Positions 1-11,178 of a stretch of DNA of 64,000 nucleotides are shown in pieces. The position numbers and the translations under genes are program-made. Under the pieces are notes generated by a model. It saw nothing but the letters and a program-made list of their open reading frames with translations. It was not told the origin of the DNA and did not search any database. This DNA comes from Letharia columbiana (lineage: Eukaryota > Ascomycota > Lecanoromycetes > Lecanorales > Parmeliaceae). The stretch spans positions 1,313,501 through 1,377,500 of the forward strand of contig NW_023501036.1 of assembly GCF_014066305.1 (NCBI RefSeq), in the 5' to 3' direction. Position 1 is the stretch's first letter; each line of letters starts with the position of its first letter.

Positions 1-457
1 AGAGAGGGTGTGTACTGAAATTTTAATGCTCGTGGTTTGTGCTTTTGGGCCGGGGGGGGGTTCTTCAAGCGCGGATACACGACGCTAAGATAAGAAAAGC
101 TTAATCGTGCTTAAAGTTACCCAGGCTGTATTCACTACAAAATCTACCGGTCTTGCTTGTCTGTTCCATGCTTTATGACCTTGGCCTAGAGTTCCAACGG
201 TTGCTCTCTTTCCCACCTCCTATAGGCCTGGTCTCTCCCACATTCTGCATGCGGAGTACGTACGGAAAATGTCATACCCGTTTCGCTCAGATGAGGAATT
301 TGGCAAGCTGCAATCATGACATCCCTTTGCAAATATCTTTGTCCAGACCGGTGGAGTGCTGTCGACCTACCTAGCCATTGATGCAGGTAGCCATAACAGT
401 AAGATAGAAACGAGTCTTTGAGATTTGATAGAAGAAGGGCTGGATTAGGATCACACC
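1..457. other. Upstream region of the P5B ATPase gene, no gene seen
   Basis: No coding exon is recognisable here. A run of nine G lies near position 51-59. The only open frame (about 153-374) has no family features. The segment probably holds the promoter and 5' leader of the ATPase gene that starts at 458, but no TATA or factor site could be assigned. Confidence 0.5.
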
Positions 458-3400
458 ATGGAGGATTCAGGCCCCCGGCCTATTGCGTTTACGCATAGGA
501 GCAGCTCAAGCATCAATTGCGAAAACAGTGCAGCGAGCAACGGAAACCTCAATGGGTCCTTGTTTCGGCGAGACTCTAACATCAGCAAGTGAGGCACTTG
601 TCATTAGGCTACCCAAACCCAACACGGTCTAACACAGTCACAGTGCTAGCTTTGTGTCCGATGTCGAAATGGCTCACGAGGAGGTTCGAATTCGAACATT
701 GCATTGAAAACAATTGACAACCCAGGCTAACGAGTTCAGGTGTTTGCGGGACCTATGTCGGAGAGCGTCCCATCGAGTGTGACTGGGTTTGCCCACCGGC
801 GATCGAGGGCAGATTCAGTAGCAAGTTTTACATATTTCCAAGAGGATGATGAGTCTCCTGAATGGTCCGTGGATCAGGCTGTCATAGATGAGGAGGACGA
901 AGACACGGACATTGGCAAGCAGCCTGGAGAAGACGTAGAGTACGATTTGGAGTCAGGCACCATATCGTCCCAGAGACGCAAATCTTCGGGTTTCTCCAAA
1001 AGTACTGCCGAAGAGCCTCTTCTTCACCGTAACGACTCTACCAAGACTGACGCGAGCGGCTTCGGACGGGGAGCAAGGTCAAGCCAGAAGATTTATGTTG
1101 TGTCCGAGGATTTGACCATCGTTGTCGCTGGGTTTATCACAAAGCCGTTGGGCTTGATACTTTACCTGACCTTTTGCGCTTTCTCTTTGGGCTTGGGATA
1201 CTTGATTCTTCGCTGGCTTCCTCGTTGGCGAGTCCGTCTGACAGGATCTCCAAAACCGTTACGCGAGTGCAACTGGGTTGTCGTTGAGGTGAGACAGCGA
1301 TATCAGCATCGGCGATCAAAGACAGCAGCTAAAATCGACCAGAACCAATGGGGCGAGTTTATGGTACAAGACATTGTCACAATCCAATACGGGCACGTCA
1401 CTTCGACTGTCTTTGGCTTGAGGGAAAAGAAAAGCTTTCCTCTCGATTACGATGAGGATGATGACCCTATAATGACACATCTGCGGTTTTTAGACTATCG
1501 TTACATCAGCTTCTGTTTTCACCCGTTGAAAGACAACTTTGTGCTGTGTAGCGATTGGAAAGATCCTGACTGGACAGACGTAAAGTTGATCAGGGCCGGC
1601 TTGGACAGTGATGAGCGCCATAGGAGGGAACAGGTTTTTGGCAAGAACCAGATCGACATCAAACAGAAATCTATTCTCCAGCTACTTGTGGATGAGGTGA
1701 GTGATGATCCTAAAAACCCTAGGAACTTCCTAATATCCTTTAGGCCTTTCACCCTTTCTACATCTTCCAGGTTGCGAGCCTGATTCTCTGGTCCCTCGAC
1801 GAGTATTACTACTACGCAGTGTGCATCTTCTTCATTTCAGTAGTCAGCATCACGACAACCTTGATTGAAACCAGATCAGTAAGTCAACCAACACACGTTC
1901 CTGGAGATATATTGACGGATAGACCATGAAACGCCTGCGCGAAATATCGCGCTTCGAGTGCGAGGTTAGAGTCTTGCGAAACGGGTTCTGTGGGTATTCC
2001 ATGCCCAGGTGAAATGCACAGTCTGATACTCCTCAGGGCGACAAGTGGAAAATGGCGAGCTTGTGCCAGGAGATGTATACGAAGTTTCCGATCCATCTTT
2101 GACCCAATTTCCATGTGATAGCCTATTGCTCGCAGGAGACTGTATCGTCAATGAGAGCATGCTTACTGGTACTCAGCTGCTATCCTCACACTTTAGAAGC
2201 CACTATATTGACAAGCATCTTAGGCGAGTCTGTGCCGGTCTCAAAAGTCCCGGCAACCGATGGATCCCTACAACTGTTGAGTATGAGTTCAAGCACAATG
2301 AATCCTGAAGTCGCCAAGCATTTCCTTTTCAGCGGGACGAAGATCATCAGAGCGAGGCGGCCTCAAGAAGGACAGGACGATGAGGCCGTTGCATTAGCTA
2401 TCGCTGTCAGGACCGGCTTCAATACAACCAAAGGCGCTCTCGTCCGTTCAATGCTCTTTCCCAAGCCATCAGGGTTCAAATTCTACAAGGATGCCTTCCG
2501 GTATATATCCGTCATGGCTGGTGTTGCTGCGATTGGCTTCATTGCCTCCTTTGTAAACTTCGTTAGGCTCAACGTGAGTGTTTCGAAAAGCGTTGCTCGC
2601 ATCTTGCGCTAACATCGAACAGCTTGCATGGCGTTTGATCATTGTTCGCGCCCTAGACTTGATCACGATTGTTGTCCCTCCTGCCCTGCCCGCTACCTTA
2701 TCCATCGGAACCAATTTCGCTCTGTCCCGATTGAAAAAGAAGCAAATCTTTTGCATAAGTCCCCAAAGGCAAGCCACTTGGCCCGCCGATAGCTCAAAGG
2801 CAATGCACTGACCTCAACAGGGTCAACGTAGGCGGAAAGCTCGACGTCATCTGTTTTGACAAGACTGGAACCCTGACCGAAGACGGCCTTGATGTCTTAG
2901 GGGTAAGAGTTGTCCATCGGCCAGCGATGAGGTAGTGCATAATCTTGTAATGCTATGTGTTTCTTTACTAACTACCATCAGATTCAGTGGCGTACTTGGT
3001 GATTCCTCAACCCTCCTGCCTGGTGCTGCTTATCAACGAGATCCCACGGTTAATTATCAGATCCATAAAGCCGCTCTGTATACAATGGCTACTTGCCACT
3101 CCTTGCGTGTTGTGGACGATGAGCTACTAGGAGATCCTCTCGATGTCAAGATGTTCGAGTTCACTGGCTGGTCTTTCGAAGAATTCGCACAGAAGGCAAA
3201 TGTCATTGACCAAGAAGATGGCCAAAACAGCCCTTCATCGATAGCTAGACCACCCCCTGGTCTGGAGTACGGCATTGATGAAATGCCGCAATCAGCGACT
3301 GTGAGTCTTCTGACAACATGATCTTGCGAAGTTCTGACTCACCGCTTGGGCAGAATGCACAGATCGAGCTAGGGATTCTGAAGTCCTTCGAATTTGTGTC

Positions 3401-5527
3401 ACAGTTGCGTCGAGCTAGTGTTGTCGTTGGTCAATCTGGCTTTCCAGGTGGTGACATCTACGTAAAAGGAGCACCCGAGTGCATGACAGACATCTGTCGA
3501 CAGGATAGCTGTGAGTTTCTTTGGAGCATGCAAAATGCTGTCACGAGTGCTAATAGTCTCTCTGTAGTTCCTGTTGATTACGACGACCTGCTTAGCTTTT
3601 ACACTCATAGGGGCTTTCGGGTCATCGCCTGCGCAACCAAGCATATCGAAGCGCTGAATTGGACAAAGGTGGAGACGATGAGGCGCCAGGATGCTGAGTC
3701 TGACCTCGATTTCCTTGGCTTCATTATTTTTGAAAACAAGTTGAAACCTTCCACTACAGGAGTAATCGATGAACTCAATGATGCCGACATTCGAAAAGTC
3801 ATGTGTACAGGAGACAACATACTCACAGCGATTAGTGTGGCCAGAGAGTGTAATTTGGTTGATCGTACAGCTCATTGCTTCATTCCACATTTCGTGGATG
3901 GTTTGGCTATCCAACCGCTTAAGGATGATGACACCACTAACCGAAGTAAGGCGACTACCGAGACCCTAAAGCTCTTTTGAAATGGCAGAGCATTGACAAC
4001 TCGCTCTTTGAATTGGACGATAATACACTCATGGTAGCAATGTATTGGAGATTGACGAGCTCTGCTGATTGATGCAGCCTTTGCCACCACCCGCAGAAGC
4101 CGACGCCTCATTACCATATGACATTTCCAACCTTCGAAACTACTCACTCGCTGTGAGTGGAGATGTCTTTAGATGGATTATTGAGTTTGGTAGCGAAGAC
4201 GTACTGAAGAGGGTAATCTCTTTCTCTATCTCTGATCACATGTCTGAGCAGAGTACTAAAGGGAACAGATGCTTGCCCGTGGTCAAGTCTTCGCACGAAT
4301 GTCGCCAGATGAAAAGCACGAATTGGTGGAGAAGCTGCAGAGTTTAGACTATTGTTGCGGTTTCTGCGGTGATGGGGCGAACGACTGCGGAGCTCTAAAG
4401 GCCGCGGATGTCGGCATATCTCTCTCTGAGGCGGAAGCCTCTGTAGCAGCGCCATTCACAAGCCGGGTCTTCGATATATCTTGCGTCCCTGAGGTCATCC
4501 GGTAACCGACAATTCCATTAGCTGCGAGCCACTTCGACTATGCTAATCCACGGAATAGTGAAGGACGTGCAGCTCTTGTGACGAGCTTTTGCTGTTTCAA
4601 GTATATGAGCCTCTACTCCGCGATCCAGTTCACATCGGTCAGCTTCCTCTATGCCTCTGCCTCAAACTTAGGGGATTTCCAGGTATGACTGTCTTTGCTA
4701 CAGAGCTGAATATCATAGAATAATGGGAGACTAGTTCTTGTTCATAGATATTCTCTTGGTGCTGCCAGTCGCAATCTTTAGTAAGTCTAGTACCTACGGA
4801 GGACAATCCAATCAGCTAGCTAATGATTCTACAGTGGGATGGACTGGTGCCTATCCAACGCTGTGTAGCAAGCGACCAACTGCGAGCCTTGTGTCTCGAA
4901 AAGTCCTCACCCCGTTGTTGGGTCAAGTCCTGCTGTGCATAATTATCCAGTTGGTTGGCTTCGAATTCGTACAACGGCAGACATGGTTGGTAATCAGGAG
5001 TCCTGAAGGCAAATAGCTTTGGCTAACCATTACAAAGGTTCATTCCTCCACAGCTGGACACCCAAAAGTCCAATATAAAGAATTCGGAAAACACGACTCT
5101 CTTCTTGATATCCTGTTTCCAGTACATATTCTCTGGGATTGTGCTCAGTGTTGGCCCGCCGTTCAGGCAATCAATGCGAAACAATCGTAAGCTCGTTCGC
5201 GGTCATTTGCAGAGAGAGACACACTGATAAGGTTGCCCAGTGCCCTTCGTGGTGACCATTGTCGCGACTTCCCTGTTTTCTGCCTACATGCTGTTCGACC
5301 CCGGAGCCTGGCTTGCCAACCTTATGCAATTGACAGACATGTCTGTTGATTTCAAGGTCTTCGTGCTCGTCTTAGCACTAGGCGGTCTGGCATGCGCATG
5401 GATAGCTGAGAGGCGAGTGTTCCTATGGTTGGCACGGCTCCTTGGGGAGCTGCATGATACGCTATGGCCTCATCGCCGCAAGAAGCAAAAGGAATACAAA
5501 CGTCTTTTGCAAGAGATGCGGATGTAG
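458..5527 (+). CDS. YPK9: P5B-type cation-transporting ATPase (YPK9/ATP13A2 family)
   Basis: This is a P-type ATPase of the vacuolar/lysosomal P5B group, whose members Ypk9 and ATP13A2 act in metal tolerance and polyamine or cation transport. Twenty exons join to a 1361-residue protein, normal for the family. The order seen is: acidic serine-rich N-terminus, first membrane region, LTGES actuator loop at about 486-490, PPALP at about 623-627 (the P5B hallmark; P5A enzymes differ), the phosphorylation site DKTGT at about D666, KGAPE at about 834-838 in the nucleotide-binding domain, TGDN, and GDGAND at about 1066-1071, followed by C-terminal helices. Introns: 589-643, 684-739, 1697-1743, 1879-1922, 1990-2036, 2169-2223, 2574-2622, 2769-2820, 2932-2981, 3301-3353, 3511-3567, 3901-3950, 4034-4077, 4213-4268, 4502-4558, 4683-4734, 4781-4834, 4986-5037, 5187-5240. 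The intron at 2769-2820 has GC-AG ends. All exon lengths sum in frame. The start at 458 gives a conserved-looking N-terminus. Confidence 0.95.
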
Positions 5528-5789
5528 ATAAATAAACAATACCCATGCTTTATTCTAAACCAAGGCGTTCATGACATGTAAGATAGGACACTAATACGGG
5601 TACGAGTACGGGTACGAGCTTGTAGATTGTAGACGAAGCACCAGATTTAGATCAACAAGTCTTACTCGGAACTGTTCTACTTATAGAAATTCTCTATTCC
5701 CTCCAATTTCAAATTAGCTCATGCAAACTGTTCTTCTCTGCAATATACATCAAAGTAATTGTGAGCTCAAAAATAACGATTCGAGCAAT

Positions 5790-6972
5790 ATGAATCACGG
5801 TATGTTTGTGGAGAGCAGCGGTCCCCATGCGAAGGCGGCTGAGAAGGAAACAGACTGGGTTCTAGACGGAGGCTGGCTGCCCCAAGCAGTCATTCGATAT
5901 GGAATTCGACGACAGCTACGAGACCGCATTCATGCTATCCAGACAACATCGCTCGACGAAGCATATCAGGCGAAGATGAAATACGTGAAGGCGCTACGAA
6001 CACGACCAATGGCAATTGAAACTGCCACCGCTAATTCTCAGCATTACGAGGTCGGTACAGGGGTTTTGAGGGCCTGCCTGGGGCCGCGAATGAAGTATAG
6101 CTGCTGTCTCTATCCCACTGGGAAAGAGACACTAGGACACGCCGAGGTGGAGATGCTGGAGACGTATATAGAAAAAGCGGAACTAGCCGATGGGATGAAA
6201 GTCTTAGATTTGGGGTGCGGAAACTCTGCCCGTGATCATGCAGCAATCGCTGACAGGGCCAACAAAGTTGTGGTTGGGGATCTGGAGCACTCTTCTTCGC
6301 CGAGATATTCCCAAACGCCAGGATCACAGCATTTTCCAATTCAAGGACCCAGAAAGCATACATTGACGATCAGGCCGAGTCAAAAGGACTTTCAAACATC
6401 AAGGTACTCACTGGAGATGTCGTGGATTACGAATTCGATGAAGATGCTTTTGACCGTGTGATATCCATTGAGCTGTTCGAACATATGAAGAATTATCAGC
6501 TTCTAATGGCGAAGGTATCGCGCGCCTTGAGGCCAGGTGGGAAGCTTTTCATTCACATATTCGCTCATAAAACAACACCCTACGATTTCGAAGAAGGGTG
6601 GATGAGCACGCACTTTTTTACTGGGGGCACAATGCCCAGTGCGGACCTGCTACACTACTTTCAAGGGGACCTTAAATTGCAGGAGCAATGGTGGGTGAGC
6701 GGGAAGCATTATGCTAGGACCTGCGAGGTGAGCCATTGTCGAGCGGCCTTCCATACTCAACGTCTAGCTCATGCTGTGTCTAGGATTGGCTGTCAAAAAT
6801 GAACGACAGCAAGCAAGAGATCTGGCCTCACCTGGAAGATACATATGGGAAGAACAGTGCTGCTATGTGGTTTTACAGATGGCAGATCTTTTATATGGCC
6901 TGCGCTGAGCTCTTTGCGTATGAGGGTGGGGATACTTGGGGGGTATCACATTATCTGTTTGAAAAGCCATAG
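5790..6972 (+). CDS. SAM-dependent methyltransferase, cyclopropane-fatty-acyl-phospholipid synthase-like
   Basis: Three exons (5790-6214, 6268-6727, 6784-6972) join to 357 residues. Splicing restores the SAM-binding motif I as DLGCGWGSG, and is followed by the family pattern [17 protein letters not shown], a post-[12 protein letters not shown] segment and a LRPGGKLF strand. This is the CFA synthase / coclaurine N-methyltransferase-like family (Mycolic acid cyclopropane synthetase fold). The family transfers methyl groups from SAM to lipid double bonds or small amines; the substrate here cannot be told. No signal peptide or membrane helix is seen, so it is probably soluble. An in-frame ATG at 5721 would add 23 residues; 5790 was preferred because it has A at -3 and gives a typical N-terminal length. 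It lies 260 bases downstream of YPK9, on the same strand. Confidence 0.85.
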
Positions 6973-8219
6973 CACCATGCAAAATATATGCAATGGGCGG
7001 TTTATGTTTCATATGACTGTGCTCATTAATCACCCCTACAAAACACGAAATGTATATAGGGCCACTGTGAGATCGCTCGAGAATGTAACAGTGGGGAACT
7101 TTCTTATATAGAGTTCTCCACGCTTACAGCTGCTCTGAAAGATCGGGCTGCCGAGTGGCCTACCCCGATAGCCTACCCACACAAAACTGATGGTGAAGAG
7201 CTGTTGGCAAGCCTTCCATCGACTTGCAGCCAGGCCGCCACCTAGTGCACGACTCGCAAATCTCAAAACTACAAGCCAACACTTCAATGATCCCACGGGT
7301 GCCTCCATCCTAACAGTACTGGCCCATCTTTCTTTGCACGGTACATAAGCTACACGAAAGTCAGCAGACCTCAATTTCTCCGGAAGCGTGTAGAGCCTAC
7401 GAAGAACCACATCGAGGCGCCTAACAAGGTTGCAGAATATCGGTATAAAGGCCGGACCTGGTGACGCAAATTTTGTCAGCTAGGCATACAAGTTCACTAG
7501 TATTCGAGAAGCACGCTCTCGAAGGTGAGGTGACGCACTGGATGCATGTGGATTGGATGATTGCCATGACCTCCCGAATTGCCAGCCATTGTCTGCTATA
7601 ACAAAATTAAGAGTCAATAACAACCCTTGACCACGAAATGATGAACGCACTGATTTGCTTTTTCAATTCAGTTGCTTAGCGCGCCAACGCGCTTAAAGGT
7701 GATTATCCTTTGCCGCGCTAGCTCGAACAGCTCCGAAGAAAGATCAGATTGTCTATACTGCTTGACAGTCATTCACGTCCAGACATTTACTTGTCAGGGT
7801 GTCCTATTAGTTCTTGAAAACTACCGTTTAATTCACAAGTACAACTCAAAGACTGATATCTTCTTGCCTTACTAAACGTCAGCGCTGCATCGTTCTGACA
7901 TGGACGTTGCCCCTGTCTCCCACAAACGCAAGCTTCGAACAAACTCTGCGTAATGCAGGCAACCTACGGCTATTGTTGAGTACCCTGCAAGGAAGATCCC
8001 ATTTGAGCTGTTGGGTGATCTGCTTCTAGCCTCGCAAGCATCCAGGAGGTTGACACGTAATACTACGTGCCAGTCTGGGTCAATGTCACACCCAGCATCG
8101 TTGCAACACTGAAAGCCAGCTGCCACCTGGGAGTATCAGATGCAAAATACTGGTCGACTCGGTCCTCTACCGTACATAATCCCCACTTACCAATCCGTCA
8201 CCGAGCCTCTACAACATTC
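6973..8219. other. Intergenic region between methyltransferase and BUR1
   Basis: About 1.25 kb with no recognisable exon on either strand. A 124-codon minus-strand frame at 7036-7410 shows no family motif and no splice partners that extend it. The frame entering BUR1 is open from 8067, but it contains no ATG before 8220 and the residues there look non-conserved, so the part just before 8220 is taken as 5' leader. Confidence 0.5.
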
Positions 8220-9978
8220 ATGGCCTCCACACCAAGCCACTTTGGTGGGCAGACTCCAAACGGAAATCCCACAGCCAGTAAAAGGACCGCTGTTCAAGCA
8301 TCGTTGGAAGTAGGACCAGACGGGAAAAAGCCCAAGTTCCATGGCTGCTCCAAAATCTCGAATTATATCATGATGTCCAAGCTTGGAGAGGGAACCTTCG
8401 GAGAAGTACACAAAGCCGAATCGCGCGTCACCGGACAGATTGTGGCAATGAAAAAGATTCTGATGCACAACGAGAAGGATGGTTTTCCAATCACTGCGAT
8501 CCGAGAGATAAAGCTACTGAAGATGCTGTCTCATCCCAATATCTTGAAGCTGGAAGAGATGGCTATTGAGCGAATAAAAGGAGAAGGGCGGAAAAAAGCG
8601 ATAATGTACATGGTCACCCCGTATATGGATCATGACTTGTCCGGCCTCCTCGAAAACCCTTCAGTACAGTTCACCGAGCCTCAGATCAAATGCTACATGA
8701 TACAGTTGCTCGAGGGAGTCGCTTACTTGCACACGAGCAAAATACTGCATCGCGATATGAAGGCTGCTAATCTCCTCATCAACAATCACGGCGTACTTCA
8801 GATTGCCGATTTCGGTCTGGCTAGACCTTACGACGATCCTCCGCCGCAAAGAGGAAAGGGCGGTGGCGAAGCTACGAGAGACTATACTACGCTTGTGGTC
8901 ACTCGCTGGTACAGACCTCCCGAACTACTTCTTACATTGCGCAAATATACTTCAGCTATAGACATGTGGGGTGTGGGTTGCGTCTTTGGAGAGATGTTCA
9001 AAGGGAGACCCATCCTCCAAGGAAATACCGACCTCAACCAGATACATTTAATCTTCGATCTAATGGGATCACCGAACGAAGAAAACATGCCTGGATGGAG
9101 TACTTTACTCGGCTGTGAGGGAGTCAAATCCTTTCCACAACGAAAGAGCACCCTCTCGCAAACCTTTCGAGAGCAGGGACCTTCGTTCATCTCTCTGTTA
9201 GGGGAGCTGCTGAAGCTTGACTGGCGCAAGCGCGTCAACGCCATCGACGCTCTTGAACATCCGTATTTTAAAAACCCTCCGCTTCCAGCCAAGCCTGGCG
9301 AGATTCCTCAATTCCAAGAATCACACGAATTAGACCGAAAAAAGTTTCGCGAGCAGAAAGCCAATCTCCCTCCAGCACCAGCTGGTGGTACTGTCGGGAT
9401 GGGTCCGGATGGGGACTTTGTCAACGCTGCTGGTCATTTGAATCATAATGGTCAGTACCGATCTCGCGGAGGCCTCGGAGCATACTCGAACGAGCAGCAA
9501 GCATATCCACCTAGGCATACTGGCTACGACAATCGACAGCATGGTCTGCAGCGAGAATTCAGAGGGCCACCTCCACCTCCGGGACCTCCGCCACCGCAAA
9601 GTCGACGTCCGGCTTGGCCTCCAGAAGCGAATGGGTTACCGCCAAGACCCCCCACCTCCAATAAATCCCGTATGGGGAGGCCAGGTTCACCGAGGAAGTG
9701 TTCCGCGTGATGAGACAAGAGGAAGGCCTCCGCCGCGTGAAGGAGGTGTGGTCGGAGGGTCTCGGGTGGATACCTACATTCCGAGCTATGCTAATAGGGA
9801 TGAAGGACATCGTGACCGTGATGATGGACGTCGAGGTCGAGATGACGGTCAGCGGCGAGATGATAGGGGTGATAGAGGGCGGCAAGGGGAGAGAAGGGAG
9901 CAAGAACATCGAGATCCTGGACGAAGGAGGAGTCGAAGTCCTGAACGAGATCGTAACAGGGAGCTTTATCGGCGGTGA
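8220..9978 (+). CDS. BUR1: Serine/threonine kinase BUR1 (CDK9/P-TEFb type), frame break near C-terminus
   Basis: This is a cyclin-dependent kinase of the Bur1/Sgv1 group, which phosphorylates the RNA polymerase II C-terminal domain and Spt5 with the cyclin Bur2. The kinase domain spans about residues 45-350: glycine loop [14 protein letters not shown] lysine, PITAIREIK (PSTAIRE-like helix), HRDMKAAN catalytic loop, [11 protein letters not shown]-loop [12 protein letters not shown] and [14 protein letters not shown] proline/glycine-rich tail follows. From 8220 the frame closes at 9708, but the Arg/Asp-rich continuation with VDTYIPSY and an [15 protein letters not shown] tail is in the +1 frame and ends at 9978. 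Both frames are convincing on their own side of a run of six C at 9648-9653; one C fewer joins them into 585 residues. No GT-AG intron of the right length was found there. The break may be an assembly error or a real indel. The kinase domain itself is intact. Confidence 0.9.
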
Positions 9979-11178
9979 GCCCAGTCCTGAACGTTTTATG
10001 AAATCTAATGGCATGGCTGCTTTGAAGGCTGGATCAGAGTTATCCGGAGTTGGGTGGACAAAGGTCTCCGTCACAGCACATGATTCAACGGATTTTGACT
10101 ATGCGGAGAGTTTTACAGAGGCCAAACTTCCGGGTGTTGCTTAGACGCCCGCTATCTAGCTACGCGTCTTCCAAAGATTCATAGCTTCGGATGGATGAAG
10201 ATTTACGCATGCTCTGTAGACCCTGCCATCTTAATGTTGACTTCTTCCGTCGTTCGGGATAACGAAGTCCTTTGTCGATGAATTGGCCCTCTTACAGTCT
10301 GGTTAACGTGTGTGGAGTGCGAGTTTTTTGGGGGTGTCCATTGGCCTTCACTGCGGTGGTGCCAGTTTGCACAATGACAGCTGCGCGTGGACGACGCGTT
10401 CACTGTACCCCCACACCTTGCAGCTTACTTGTAGAAGCGCTGGCTGCTAGACTTGGTAGCCAATGGTTTTGACCCGATAGTGGTCGCAGCCTTTCTCTAT
10501 CTGGACTGCAACCGCCAGGAGGCAAAAGTCCTTAAAGTCAGTCCATGTCTCATCATTCATGAATTTAGAGGTTATGAATGACATTATTGCATTTCTTCTT
10601 GATGAAGCTGGATTCTCGCTTTAGCGAATGAGATTGAGGCGAAGTGGGGAATGCTTCGGGCCACTCCCTAATTCCTGAGCACTTGTAGTACCTGATATCT
10701 CCATCCACTTCCCATTTCTCAGCTCTACTTTCTACCCTACCCTCTCGGGTCACAATTGCTCACAACATCATACCGCTACATTGCATAGAGACTCACTGTT
10801 TCCATTGCCACTTTACCTTGCCCTTCAGCGCTTGCAGGGAGTTAGTCCCAAGCTTAACACAGAATTCGCGGATCAACTTGCGCCGACGTCTCACAAAATA
10901 CTCTCTGCCCTTCTTTGTCTCGAAACTTCGGAAGAACAACTGCTGTCTGCCCTTCTGATTCAAGCAGACCGTTCGGTTTCGCTCGGTGCTTTTGCCTCCA
11001 TTCGAGCCCGCAGCCCAAGTGCAGCTTTAGCGGCCCAGAGATTGCACCGCATCTACATCCTGCATAGTCGCTCACAACCACAACGTTTATTCGAGAGCTT
11101 TGACGATCGATATTCACGCGTCTTACAACATCTAATATCAGGTCCTGGTATTGAAGATACGGTTCATTTTCGTTGTCG
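9979..11178 (+). promoter_or_regulatory. Upstream region of the HCM1-like gene with three ACGCGT (MCB) elements
   Basis: There is no coding exon that I can support in this 1.2 kb. The palindromic MluI cell-cycle box ACGCGT occurs at 10162-10167, 10394-10399 and 11116-11121, the last 63 bases before the ATG. By chance about 0.3 copies are expected in this length. Yeast HCM1 is known to be transcribed in late G1 through MBF/SBF, so these sites are good candidates for conserved control. A 152-codon open frame across 10781-11239 overlaps the start and looks like untranslated leader. Confidence 0.6.

Noticed and set aside
153..374. 73-codon open frame before YPK9
   Set aside because: It has no family features, an unlikely composition and no splice link to the ATPase exons.
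7036..7410. 124-codon minus-strand open frame
   Set aside because: No motif, no good start context and no matching exons; it is likely chance.
9698..10144. 148-codon open frame overlapping the BUR1 tail
   Set aside because: It is a third frame of an Arg/Asp-rich repeat-like stretch; the BUR1 frame explains the DNA better.
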